Below, piece by piece: positions 57,042 through 64,000 of a stretch of 64,000 bases of DNA. Numbering within the stretch: position 1 is the first letter of the stretch; each line of letters opens with the position of its first letter. Source of the stretch: Anaeromyxobacter dehalogenans 2CP-1 (GTDB lineage: Bacteria > Myxococcota > Myxococcia > Myxococcales > Anaeromyxobacteraceae); contig NC_011891.1 of the NCBI RefSeq assembly GCF_000022145.1, positions 744,001 to 808,000 of the forward strand. The letters are read 5' to 3'. Below the pieces are notes generated by a model. That model did not search any database. It had not been told where the DNA came from and saw only the letters and a program-made list of their open reading frames with translations. Both the position numbers and the translations under genes were made by a program.

Positions 57042-57599
57042 TCAGGCCTTGAGCTGGTAGGTGGAGACCACCACCGTCGCGTCCACGAGCGCGGGGTCGT
57101 CGGTGCGGGTGGTGACGCGGACGCGGCGCACCTTCACCACGCCCGGGCCGCGCTCCAGGCTCTGCATCAGCCGGGCGAGCCGGCCCAGGTCCACGCGCGC
57201 GATGCTGACCTCCACCGCCTCCTCGCGCAGGCCCTCGAGGTCGCCCTGCGTGGTGGTGGGGCGCAGGTCGGTGACCTCGATGCCGAGCGCGGTGCCGGCC
57301 TGCGAGATGTGGCTGAGGAGCTGCACCGGCGGCCCCTTCAGGCGCGACTCGATCGCCTGCCGCTCCGCCTGGCGGCGCCGGTAGCCCTCCGCCAGCTTGC
57401 CGACCTGCGACAGGACCTTGGTCTTGTCCTCGATGCGCGCCTCGCGCGCGGAGATGCCGCGGCTGATGGAGAGCGAGACCAGCCAGATCGCGAACAGCGC
57501 CACGCCCAGCGCCGCGACCGTGACGAGCACCCGCTCGCGCGGCGCGAGCTTCGCCATCCAGGCCGCCACGTCGGCGCGCAGCTTGCGGAGGAAGTCCAT
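57042..57599 (-). CDS. gspM: GspM, inner-membrane T2SS platform protein
   Basis: The product has 185 residues. It has a short cytoplasmic start (FLRKLRADVAAWMAKLAPRE), a transmembrane helix (about 25-46), a coiled coil (about 50-80) and a periplasmic ferredoxin-like domain (VSIARVDLGRLARLMQSLER). The fold matches GspM/PilO. It dimerises with GspL. It starts one base after the gspL stop and is followed by gspN three bases later. Names are supported mainly by operon order and architecture, since sequence conservation in GspM is low. Confidence 0.9.
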   Translation of the reverse strand: MDFLRKLRADVAAWMAKLAPRERVLVTVAALGVALFAIWLVSLSISRGISAREARIEDKTKVLSQVGKLAEGYRRRQAERQAIESRLKGPPVQLLSHISQAGTALGIEVTDLRPTTTQGDLEGLREEAVEVSIARVDLGRLARLMQSLERGPGVVKVRRVRVTTRTDDPALVDATVVVSTYQLKA

Positions 57600-57600
57600 C

Positions 57601-59238
57601 TCAGCCCCTCTCGCCCGCGACGTCGCGCGGGCCGGACTCGAGGCAGGTCAGCCCGGAGTCGATGGAGAACTCGAACTTGCCGTCGGAGGCGCGCTTGCGG
57701 GCGCTGCCGGAGCGGGCGTCGCCGAAGCAGCGCGAGCCGCGCAGCCCCTCCACCACCTTGTCCACGCTCTCCGCGCCGTCGGTGGTGCCCTCGAGGTGCA
57801 GCTTGTCGCGGGTGATCTCGATCCGGTCGAACCGCACCGGGACCTCCGCGGGCACCCTGTCGGCCAGCTCGCCCAGCACGTCCACGGCGGAGACGCGCGG
57901 CAGCGCCGCCGCCGCGGTGCCGCGCCCGCGCAGGATGGCCTGCGCCTCCTCGAAGTTCGGGTAGCAGCGGCCCAGGATCTTCTGCTCCGCGTCGCAGAGC
58001 GCCCGATCCAGCGCGGCCTCCTGGCGCGAGAGCGCGAACACCTTCACCCCGGCGCTCACCACGGCCAGCACCAGGATGGCGGCGGCGTACAGGCCGAGCC
58101 GCGCCAGCTTGCCCTTGAGGTGCTCGAAGTCGCGGGTGTACGCGAGCTCGCCGCGGCGCAGGTTCAGGCGCGGCGCGCGCGCGCCCTGGTGGCCGCGGAG
58201 CGCGAGCGCGAGCGCGAGCGCCAGCCCGGGGGCGCGGTCGGGGGCGACGGCGGCCGCCGCCGGACCGGCCAGCGCGAGCGGCGCCACCGCGCCGTCCACG
58301 TCGGGCGCGAGGAGCTCCGGGAGCCCGGGCAGCCTGGCCAGCTCGCCCGCCAGCGAGAGGCGCTCCAGGCGCCGCGGCCCCACCCGCGCGCGCCAGGCGC
58401 GCAGCGTGGCGCGCACCTCGCGCACGAGCGGCTGCAGCGCGGCCGAGAGCGCCGCCGCGGCCCGCGGATCCCGCGCCAGCGCCGCCAGCTCCGCCGGCGG
58501 CGGGGGCCCGCCCAGCTCGCCCGCGAGGAGCGCGCCCGCGTCCGCCTCGGGCACCCCGAGCGCGCGCGCCAGCGCCCGGACCAGGTGCGCGCCGCCGAAC
58601 GCGAACGTCCGGGCCGCCTCGCACGCGCCCGCCGCCGTGACGCACAGGCTGGTGCGCTCGGCGCCGACGTCGAGCACGCCCTCCGCCGGCGCGGGCCCCT
58701 CCGGCGGCGCCGCGAGCGGCTCCACCGCCCCCCCCGCCAGCAGCGCCGCGTAGGCGGGGCCGGCGGGGATCACCGCGCGCGGGTCGAGGCCGCCGTGGCC
58801 GAGCGCCGCGAGCAGCGCGCCCAGCTCCTCCCTGCGCACCACGCCCACGAGCAGGTCGGACTTGCCGTCGCGCACGCCGAGGGGCTGCCAGTCCCAGGCC
58901 ACGGTCGCGAGGTCGAACGGGATCTGCCCCTCCACCTCGAACCCGATGGTCTGCTCGATGCGGCGCGCGTCCGTGAACGGGAGCGTCACCACGTTCGAGG
59001 ACACCGACGAGCCGGGGAACGCCACCACCGACTCGTCCACCCGCCACCCGCGCTCCCCCAGCAGCTGGTGGACGGCGGCCGCCTGCCGCGCCAGCAGCGG
59101 AGGCGCGTCGTCGCCCTCCGCCGCGGGGACCGGCGCGCTGGCCGTGTCGAGGACGGCGTAGCCGCGGTACGTGCTCTCCAGGAGCACGGCCTTCACCGCG
59201 TGCGCGCCCAGGTCGAGGCCGAGGATGTGCTGGGCCAT
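57601..59238 (-). CDS. gspL: GspL, inner-membrane T2SS platform protein
   Basis: The product has 545 residues. The actin-like cytoplasmic domain (about 1-360) begins HILGLDLGAHAVKAVLLEST. A transmembrane helix follows (about 387-405, LYAAAILVLAVVSAGVKVF), then a periplasmic ferredoxin-like domain (about 440-545). GspL links the cytoplasmic ATPase GspE to GspM and the pseudopilus. The start codon matches the PilM-type motif found at 10597, reflecting common descent. The Ala-rich insertions in the middle are typical of this genome. Confidence 0.92.
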   Translation of the reverse strand: MAQHILGLDLGAHAVKAVLLESTYRGYAVLDTASAPVPAAEGDDAPPLLARQAAAVHQLLGERGWRVDESVVAFPGSSVSSNVVTLPFTDARRIEQTIGFEVEGQIPFDLATVAWDWQPLGVRDGKSDLLVGVVRREELGALLAALGHGGLDPRAVIPAGPAYAALLAGGAVEPLAAPPEGPAPAEGVLDVGAERTSLCVTAAGACEAARTFAFGGAHLVRALARALGVPEADAGALLAGELGGPPPPAELAALARDPRAAAALSAALQPLVREVRATLRAWRARVGPRRLERLSLAGELARLPGLPELLAPDVDGAVAPLALAGPAAAAVAPDRAPGLALALALALRGHQGARAPRLNLRRGELAYTRDFEHLKGKLARLGLYAAAILVLAVVSAGVKVFALSRQEAALDRALCDAEQKILGRCYPNFEEAQAILRGRGTAAAALPRVSAVDVLGELADRVPAEVPVRFDRIEITRDKLHLEGTTDGAESVDKVVEGLRGSRCFGDARSGSARKRASDGKFEFSIDSGLTCLESGPRDVAGERG

Positions 59239-59242
59239 GGCT

Positions 59243-60700
59243 CTACTCCTCGCGCCAGTGGATGAGGCGGCCGGACGAGATCCCGGCCTGGCCCTGGAGC
59301 GCGGTGGTGAGTGGGTTTCCGGCGTCGGGCGTCCCGGCCGCCGGCGGCGCCGCGCCAGCGGCGCCCGCGATGGGCGCCGTGCCGGCCGGCTGGTTCTGGT
59401 TCGGGTCGAAGGTGACCACCGCGTCGATGGTCTTGCTGACGGCGCCGGCGTTGCCGAACGCGCGGATGCGGAACGCCGCCGAGCGGTCGGTGAACGGCGA
59501 CTTCGGGCTCTGCGCCAGGTAGTCGGCGCGCACCGGGACGCCCAGCGCCGCGACCACCGCGGCGAACTGCGGCGGGGTGAGCGCCATCAGCCCGCCCATG
59601 CGCACGTCCGAGAGCGCGCGCTGCAGCTTCTGCGGGAACGCCGGGTCGAGCAGGAGCGGCTGCGCCGCCGGCTCGGCCATCATCCAGGCGATGCGCATCT
59701 GATCGGAGGGCTCCGAGGTGTTGACGTTGATCTTCGCCTCGCGCGGCAGGTAGACCGTGAGCCGGTCGCCGAAGGCCGCCAGGAACGCGTCGCTCACCCC
59801 GGCGACCAGGCTCAGTTCGGCGAGCGAGTCGAAGCGCGCGTTCTTGGCGCGGTAGCGGTCGCGGCCGTGGTCGTAGGGGCGGTTCTCGTCGGAGAAGCCC
59901 TTCTCGAACGGGTTGGCGGGGACCACGAACGTGCACCCGTCGCCGCCGGGGTAGCTCACCGCGAGCGCGGAGCCCGCCTCGTCGTCGTCCACCCAGTCGC
60001 GCAGGTGCAGGAGGAGGTCGTTGCGCGTCCAGCGCTGCCCCTCCGCGTCCTCGCGGTCGAACAGCGGGTCCCAGCGTGCGTCGCAGACGAGGCGGAGGAT
60101 CGCCTCCACCTGCGGGCCGAGCAGGCCGCTGGTCTGGAGCGCGTCGAGCTGCACGTTCACCTTGCGGCCCTCGTCCTCGATCTTCGAGGCGAACCCGCCC
60201 TCGAAGTCGCCGAAGCGGGCCTGCGGCGGCGCGCCCTCCGCGGCCGCCGCCCGCGCCGCCGGCCCGGCCTCGCCGAACAGCGCCTGCACCAGGCCCGAGC
60301 TGACCGGGACGAGCTCCCAGATCTGCGGGCGCGGACACGCCGCCGCGGCCTGGCCGCCCGCGCCGCCGGTCCCGGCCGTGCCGGCGGCGGTCGCCGAGCC
60401 CGCGGCCGCGGCGGTCCCGCCGGTGAGCGCGCCCATCACCTGGCAGGCAGCGCCGCTCGCCTGGTCGATCTGCTGCTGGAACGCGAGCACCAGGCGCGAG
60501 AAGGACACCGCGCTCTTCGCGAGGTAGGTGGCGCGGAGCTCGTCGCGGCCGTTCACGGCGATCTGCAGCCGGACGCGGGTCTCGTAGGCGAGGTCCACCG
60601 AGAGCGCCGTGAGGATGGCGAGCGACACCATGACCACCAGGAGCGCGGCGCCGCGGGGGCGCGGGCGAGCGGGTCGTGGGCCGGGGCGGAGGGCGCGCAT
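59243..60700 (-). CDS. gspK: GspK, minor pseudopilin of the T2SS
   Basis: The product has 485 residues, starting at the ATG at 60698-60700, whose A is shared with the gspJ stop (TGATG). A basic 16-residue leader (RPRG) precedes AALLVVMVSLAILTALSV. The +5 residue is not Glu, as is characteristic of GspK. The large globular part (about 60-485) carries the helical domain inserted in GspK and an Ala/Gly-rich patch around 95-120. It caps the pseudopilus tip with GspI and GspJ. Somewhat longer than the usual about 330 residues, largely from low-complexity insertions. Confidence 0.92.
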   Translation of the reverse strand: MRALRPGPRPARPRPRGAALLVVMVSLAILTALSVDLAYETRVRLQIAVNGRDELRATYLAKSAVSFSRLVLAFQQQIDQASGAACQVMGALTGGTAAAAGSATAAGTAGTGGAGGQAAAACPRPQIWELVPVSSGLVQALFGEAGPAARAAAAEGAPPQARFGDFEGGFASKIEDEGRKVNVQLDALQTSGLLGPQVEAILRLVCDARWDPLFDREDAEGQRWTRNDLLLHLRDWVDDDEAGSALAVSYPGGDGCTFVVPANPFEKGFSDENRPYDHGRDRYRAKNARFDSLAELSLVAGVSDAFLAAFGDRLTVYLPREAKINVNTSEPSDQMRIAWMMAEPAAQPLLLDPAFPQKLQRALSDVRMGGLMALTPPQFAAVVAALGVPVRADYLAQSPKSPFTDRSAAFRIRAFGNAGAVSKTIDAVVTFDPNQNQPAGTAPIAGAAGAAPPAAGTPDAGNPLTTALQGQAGISSGRLIHWREE

Positions 60701-61362
60701 CAGAAGTCCAGCGGCCGCGTCAACGCGACCCGCGCCTCGGTGGAGAACTTCTCGGTGCGCCCGTCGGCGAGCTTCACCTCGAGATCGAAGCGGACGCGCG
60801 CGGGCAGCTCGTTCGCGCGCTCCACCGACCGGGTGTTCCATTCGCGCACCCAGTCCTTCTTCTTCGCGTCCCAGTACTGGACCCGGAACCCGGTGACGTG
60901 GTCGGCGACGACGTCCTTGCGCCCCTCGCGCTCGGGCTCCTCGTCCACGCGCGCCTTCTCGCGCCGGAACAGCGCCTGCTCCCCGCCGCCGTCCGGGGCG
61001 GACTCCAGCGTGTACTCCACCACCGACGCGTCGGACTCGCGCGCGTCGCGGAGCAGCCGCCGGTGCGCCTGGGTGGTGAACAGCAGCCCCTCCTCGCGCC
61101 CGCGGAACAGCGTGGGGCGCTCGCGCAGCCGGTTCTTGTCGTAGTGCTCGGATAGGAACGCCATCGAGGTCTCGCGCGCCAGGCGGGTGAGCGCGAGGCG
61201 CGCCGCCGCGTAGCGATCCCCCTGCGCGCGGGCGATCTCCTGGGCGCGGTCCACCTGGTGGAACGCGCCGAGCGTCATCGCCCCCACCGCGGCGGTGATC
61301 GCCATGGCGATCAGCACCTCGAGGAGCGTGAACCCGCCCGCGGCGGCGCGGCGCGCGCTCAC
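60700..61362 (-). CDS. gspJ: GspJ, minor pseudopilin of the T2SS
   Basis: The product has 220 residues. The GTG at 61360-61362 overlaps the gspI stop (GTGA) and gives a short leader (RAAAGG) before FTLLEVLIAMAITAAVGAM with Glu at +5. A GspJ-type body follows (RLALTRLARETSMAF ... DGRTEKFSTEARVALTRPL). It is in the ternary tip with GspI and GspK and is cut by the pilD product. The frame upstream is only overlap. Confidence 0.92.
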   Translation of the reverse strand: MSARRAAAGGFTLLEVLIAMAITAAVGAMTLGAFHQVDRAQEIARAQGDRYAAARLALTRLARETSMAFLSEHYDKNRLRERPTLFRGREEGLLFTTQAHRRLLRDARESDASVVEYTLESAPDGGGEQALFRREKARVDEEPEREGRKDVVADHVTGFRVQYWDAKKKDWVREWNTRSVERANELPARVRFDLEVKLADGRTEKFSTEARVALTRPLDF

Positions 61363-61985
61363 GTGCCCGGCTCCGTCGGCGCCAGCACCACCAGGTGCGT
61401 GACCACCGTGAAGGAGTCCTGCCGCGCGCCCTCGGGCCACGCGACGGTGAGGCGCACCTCGCGCACCGCCTTCTTGATCTGCTCGCCCATGGCGGTGAGC
61501 TGCGCGTTGAGCGTGCCCGCCACCGCGGCGGTGCCCGGCATGACGGTCTGCGGGCCGCCGCCCTGCGCGTCCTTCCCCCCGCTCGCCCCGCCGAGCAACG
61601 CCGAGAGATCGCCGCCCTCGGTGCCGGTGAGGAGCTGCAGGATGCGCTCCGGGCCGAGCTCCACGCGGGGGCGGAGCACCTCCAGCTTCCAGCGCACCTC
61701 CGGATGGCCCTCGCGCTCGAACGATCCCTCGTCCTCCTCGTCGAAGTCGCGGAACCCCTTGCGCTCGAACGCCTCCTCGAGCTCCACCATCTTCCCGCGC
61801 GCCAGCAGCGTGGCGACGTCCAGGCGGCCGGCGCGGGCGTGGTTGCGGAGCGCGCCGCCCACCACGTCGGAGAGCGCCATGAGCCCCATGGCGAGGATCG
61901 CGAGCGCGACCATCACCTCGAGCAGCGTGAAGCCGGCGGCGCGGCGGCCGCGGCACGTCCCCCCCCGGGCGGCGGCGGGCGTCAC
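61359..61985 (-). CDS. gspI: GspI, minor pseudopilin of the T2SS
   Basis: The product has 208 residues with a GTG start at 61983-61985 overlapping the gspH stop. The prepilin signal is RRAAG then FTLLEVMVALAILAMGLMAL with Glu at +5. The helix continues ALRNHARAGRLDVATLLARGKMVELEEAF, the GspI signature region (ATLLARGKM). The C-terminal part is about 60-80 residues longer than most GspI (an Ala/Gly-rich loop and VREVRLTVAWPEG). Confidence 0.92.
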   Translation of the reverse strand: MTPAAARGGTCRGRRAAGFTLLEVMVALAILAMGLMALSDVVGGALRNHARAGRLDVATLLARGKMVELEEAFERKGFRDFDEEDEGSFEREGHPEVRWKLEVLRPRVELGPERILQLLTGTEGGDLSALLGGASGGKDAQGGGPQTVMPGTAAVAGTLNAQLTAMGEQIKKAVREVRLTVAWPEGARQDSFTVVTHLVVLAPTEPGT

Positions 61986-62593
61986 TCGCGCACCTCCACC
62001 TTGCCCGGCACCACCCGCGTGCGTCCCGTGAACGGCTCGGTGACCACGGTATAGACGTTCGAGCGGTCCACCACCGGGACCCAGGCGCGCTGGGCCTGGC
62101 CGCCCGGGAAGAAGTACACGTAGGCCAGCCCCTGCTCGATCGCGTCGCGCCGGCCCTCCACGTGGACCGGCCCGAACCCGGTCGAGCCGGGCAGCTTGCG
62201 CTCGCCGACGAGGCGGTCCTCGAACTTCCCGAACGTGCTCCGCGCGAGCAGCCGGCGGACCTCCTCGTCCTTCTCGTCCGGGAAGCGCTTCGCCAGCGCC
62301 GCGTCATCCTGCGGCCGCGCCGGGTCCGAGATGCCCACCGCCCCGGGCGCGCACTCCGCCCACCAGGTGCGCTGGCCGAGGTCGAGCGCGATCCGGCAGG
62401 TGGCGTTCCGCAGCGCGGCGGTGTCGTACAGGGAGCGCATCGCCCCGGACAGCTCGCCCGCCGCCTTGCGCGCGTTCGCGCCGGTGGCCGACTCCGCCGC
62501 GGGCACGACCATCGCCGCGAGCAGGCCGATCACGCCGATCACGATCAGCAGCTCGATGAGGGTGAACCCTCGCTGGCGGCGGCGGCGGTCCAA
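61982..62593 (-). CDS. gspH: GspH, minor pseudopilin of the T2SS
   Basis: The product has 203 residues with a TTG start at 62591-62593. This is the usable start in the short gap after gspG and gives DRRRRQRG before FTLIELLIVIGVIGLLAAM, Glu at +5. The body follows the GspH pattern (SGAMRSLYDTAALRNATCRIALDLGQRTWWAE ... TEPFTGRTRVVPGKVEVRE). It is the first minor pseudopilin of the pseudopilus shaft-tip adaptor. Confidence 0.92.
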   Translation of the reverse strand: MDRRRRQRGFTLIELLIVIGVIGLLAAMVVPAAESATGANARKAAGELSGAMRSLYDTAALRNATCRIALDLGQRTWWAECAPGAVGISDPARPQDDAALAKRFPDEKDEEVRRLLARSTFGKFEDRLVGERKLPGSTGFGPVHVEGRRDAIEQGLAYVYFFPGGQAQRAWVPVVDRSNVYTVVTEPFTGRTRVVPGKVEVRE

Positions 62594-62603
62594 GCGCCCG
62601 GGC

Positions 62604-63017
62604 TCACGGGTTCACGACGTCGGCGTTCTCGCCCTCGCCGCCGGGCTGGCCGTCGGCGCCGTAGCTCTTCACGTCGTAGCCGTCCTGGTGCGTCTGGCCC
62701 GGGTACAGGTACACGTACTCCTTGTCCCACGGGTCCTTCAGCGTGCCGTCCTTGTTCGCCTTGAGGATGTTCTCCTTGATGAGGATCCCCAGGCCCTCCT
62801 CGGTGGTCGGGTAGCGGCCCTTCAGCACCTTGAACGTGTCCACGCCGTCCGCGATCTTGCGGACGTCGTTCTTGGCGGTGTCCACGCGGGCCTTGGACAT
62901 CTGGCCGACCACGTTCACGGCCACCGCGGAGGCGATGAGGCCGAGGATCACGATCACCACCATGATCTCGATGAGGGTCATGCCGCGCTGTGCGCGGCGC
63001 CGGTTGCGGGCGTGCAT
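62604..63017 (-). CDS. gspG: GspG, major pseudopilin of the T2SS
   Basis: The product has 137 residues from the ATG at 63015-63017. The leader MHARNRRRAQRG is followed by MTLIEIMVVIVILGLIASA, with Glu at +5. The +1 residue is Met rather than the usual Phe. The C-terminus has the calcium-binding fold of GspG (KDPWDKEYVYLYPGQ ... SYGADGQPGGEGENADV). It builds the pseudopilus piston. Confidence 0.95.
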   Translation of the reverse strand: MHARNRRRAQRGMTLIEIMVVIVILGLIASAVAVNVVGQMSKARVDTAKNDVRKIADGVDTFKVLKGRYPTTEEGLGILIKENILKANKDGTLKDPWDKEYVYLYPGQTHQDGYDVKSYGADGQPGGEGENADVVNP

Positions 63018-63019
63018 CT

Positions 63020-64000
63020 CTAGCCTCCTGCGAGGTTGTTGATCTGGAGGATGGGAAGAAGGACGGAGAACACGATGAAGGCGACCACCACGCCCATGGC
63101 GACGATCATGAGCGGCTCGAGCAGCGAGGTGAGCGCGCTCACCGTCGTCTCGACCTGGTCCTCGTACGCCTTGGCGACGTTGCCGAGCATCTCCTCGAGC
63201 GCGCCGGAGCGCTCGCCGATCGCCACCATGTGGTAGACGAGCGGCGGGAACTCGCCCGAGCGCTTCAGCGGGGCGGCGATGGACTCGCCCTCCCGGATCG
63301 CGTCCCGGGCCTGGTCGATCACGTCGGCGAGGCGCGTGTTGCCGACGATGTTCTTCACGATCTCCATGGCGGTGAGCAGCGGGACGCCGCTGCGGAGCAG
63401 CGTGGAGAGCGTGCGGGCGAAGCGGCTGATGGCGATCTGCCGCGTCAGCGGCCCGAAGATCCAGAAGCGCAGCGCCGCGCGATCCCAGGCGGCGCGCCCC
63501 GCCGGCGTCCGCCGCCACCGCACGAAGCCCCAGATCGAGAGCACGACGAGCGCGAGCAGGAGCCACCAGTAGTCGGCGACGAAGTGCGAGGCGGCGATGA
63601 GCGCCCGGGTGTTCCAGGGGAGCTGCGCCTTCGTGTCCTCGAAGATCTTCGTGATCTTCGGGATCACCACGGTGAACAGCACCCCCAGGATGACCGAGCC
63701 GATCACCATCATCGCGGCCGGGTAGGCCATCGTGCCCATGATCTTCGAGCGCAGCCGGGCCTGGCTCTCGGTGAAGTCGGCCAGCCGGACCAGCACCACC
63801 TCGAGCGCGCCGGAGTGCTCGCCGGCGCGGATCATGTTCACGTACAGCGTCGAGAACACGCGCGGGTGGGCGGCGAGCGCGTCGGCCAGCGCCGCGCCCT
63901 CGTTCACGCGCTGCTTCACGTCGCCGAGCACGCGCTTCAGCCGCTCGTGCTCGACCTGGTCCACCAGCGCGGTGAGCGCCTCGACGAGCGGGATGCCCGC
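63020..64000 (-). CDS. gspF: GspF, T2SS inner-membrane platform protein, partial (N-terminus outside the window)
   Basis: At least 327 residues; the frame stays open to the right edge. Two GspF/PilC repeats are seen. The first is partly cut (AGIPLVEALTALVDQ, RAGEHSGALEVVLVRLADF). The second has the RSGVPLLTAMEIVKNIVGN and VAIGERSGALEEMLGNVAKAYEDQV motifs. Transmembrane helices lie at about 85-110, 135-155 and near the C-terminus (EPLMIVAMGVVVAFIVFSVLLPI). It is the polytopic core that turns GspE ATP hydrolysis into pseudopilus assembly. It stops two bases before the gspG ATG. gspE and the secretin gene would lie further right. Confidence 0.93.
   Translation of the reverse strand, partial: AGIPLVEALTALVDQVEHERLKRVLGDVKQRVNEGAALADALAAHPRVFSTLYVNMIRAGEHSGALEVVLVRLADFTESQARLRSKIMGTMAYPAAMMVIGSVILGVLFTVVIPKITKIFEDTKAQLPWNTRALIAASHFVADYWWLLLALVVLSIWGFVRWRRTPAGRAAWDRAALRFWIFGPLTRQIAISRFARTLSTLLRSGVPLLTAMEIVKNIVGNTRLADVIDQARDAIREGESIAAPLKRSGEFPPLVYHMVAIGERSGALEEMLGNVAKAYEDQVETTVSALTSLLEPLMIVAMGVVVAFIVFSVLLPILQINNLAGG

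Overview
The window is very GC-rich, densely coded and full of genes that overlap as ATGA or GTGA. Its content points to a myxobacterium (Myxococcota), most likely Anaeromyxobacter or a close relative. The reasons are a type IV pilus (T4P) cluster carrying the myxobacterial pilG/pilH/pilI genes, a pilMNOPQ - roadblock/LC7 - efp - accBC - TPR-protein order that I remember from Myxococcus xanthus, a Tat-exported split-Soret cytochrome (anaerobic respiration), and a GspF-N type II secretion block. The species is inferred from memory of gene order, not from a search.

Region 1 (1-16.6 kb) is a T4P locus. On the minus strand, reading leftwards from a sigma-54 promoter, come pilA, a PilG-like TPR protein, a PilI-like ABC permease, a membrane GT-C/TPR protein, and then minor pilins (FimT-like, then PilV-like running off the left edge). 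On the plus strand come the PilH-like ABC ATPase, prepilin peptidase pilD, the two-component pair pilS/pilR, a small XRE regulator, pilM-N-O-P-Q and a cysteine-rich lipoprotein. PilR should drive the sigma-54 promoter of pilA and possibly that of the minor pilins.

Region 2 (16.7-30.7 kb, plus strand) holds a roadblock/LC7 protein, elongation factor P, accB-accC, a long TPR protein in the position of M. xanthus SgmX (a polar pilus activator) that is broken by an apparent -1 frameshift, an ExeA-like AAA ATPase, and TamB plus an Omp85 (TamA/BamA) protein.

Region 3 (31.2-38.1 kb, minus strand) holds a HAD phosphatase, a split-Soret diheme cytochrome, a methyltransferase, an exopolyphosphatase and tolQ-R-A-B. 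No pal lies beside the tol genes.

Region 4 (38.3-46.6 kb, plus strand) starts with a sigma-54-promoted lipoprotein gene. A wall/division group follows: murI, a conserved unknown, ftsE, ftsX, an EnvC-like factor and ctpA. A processive family 2 glycosyltransferase with a structured leader ends the region.

Region 5 (46.7-53.3 kb, minus strand) holds a GNAT acetyltransferase, a HAD hydrolase, ftsY and smc. Region 6 (53.5-64 kb) holds an orphan methyl-accepting protein (plus strand) convergent with gspF-G-H-I-J-K-L-M-N (minus strand). gspF is cut by the right edge, and gspC/D/E presumably lie beyond it.

No tRNA, rRNA, CRISPR array or transposase was seen. The main points worth a second look are the sigma-54 regulatory layer, the SgmX-like frameshift, palindromic operators (one inside the tamB promoter spacer), recurrent leaderless promoter geometry, and the structured leader of the glycosyltransferase gene.
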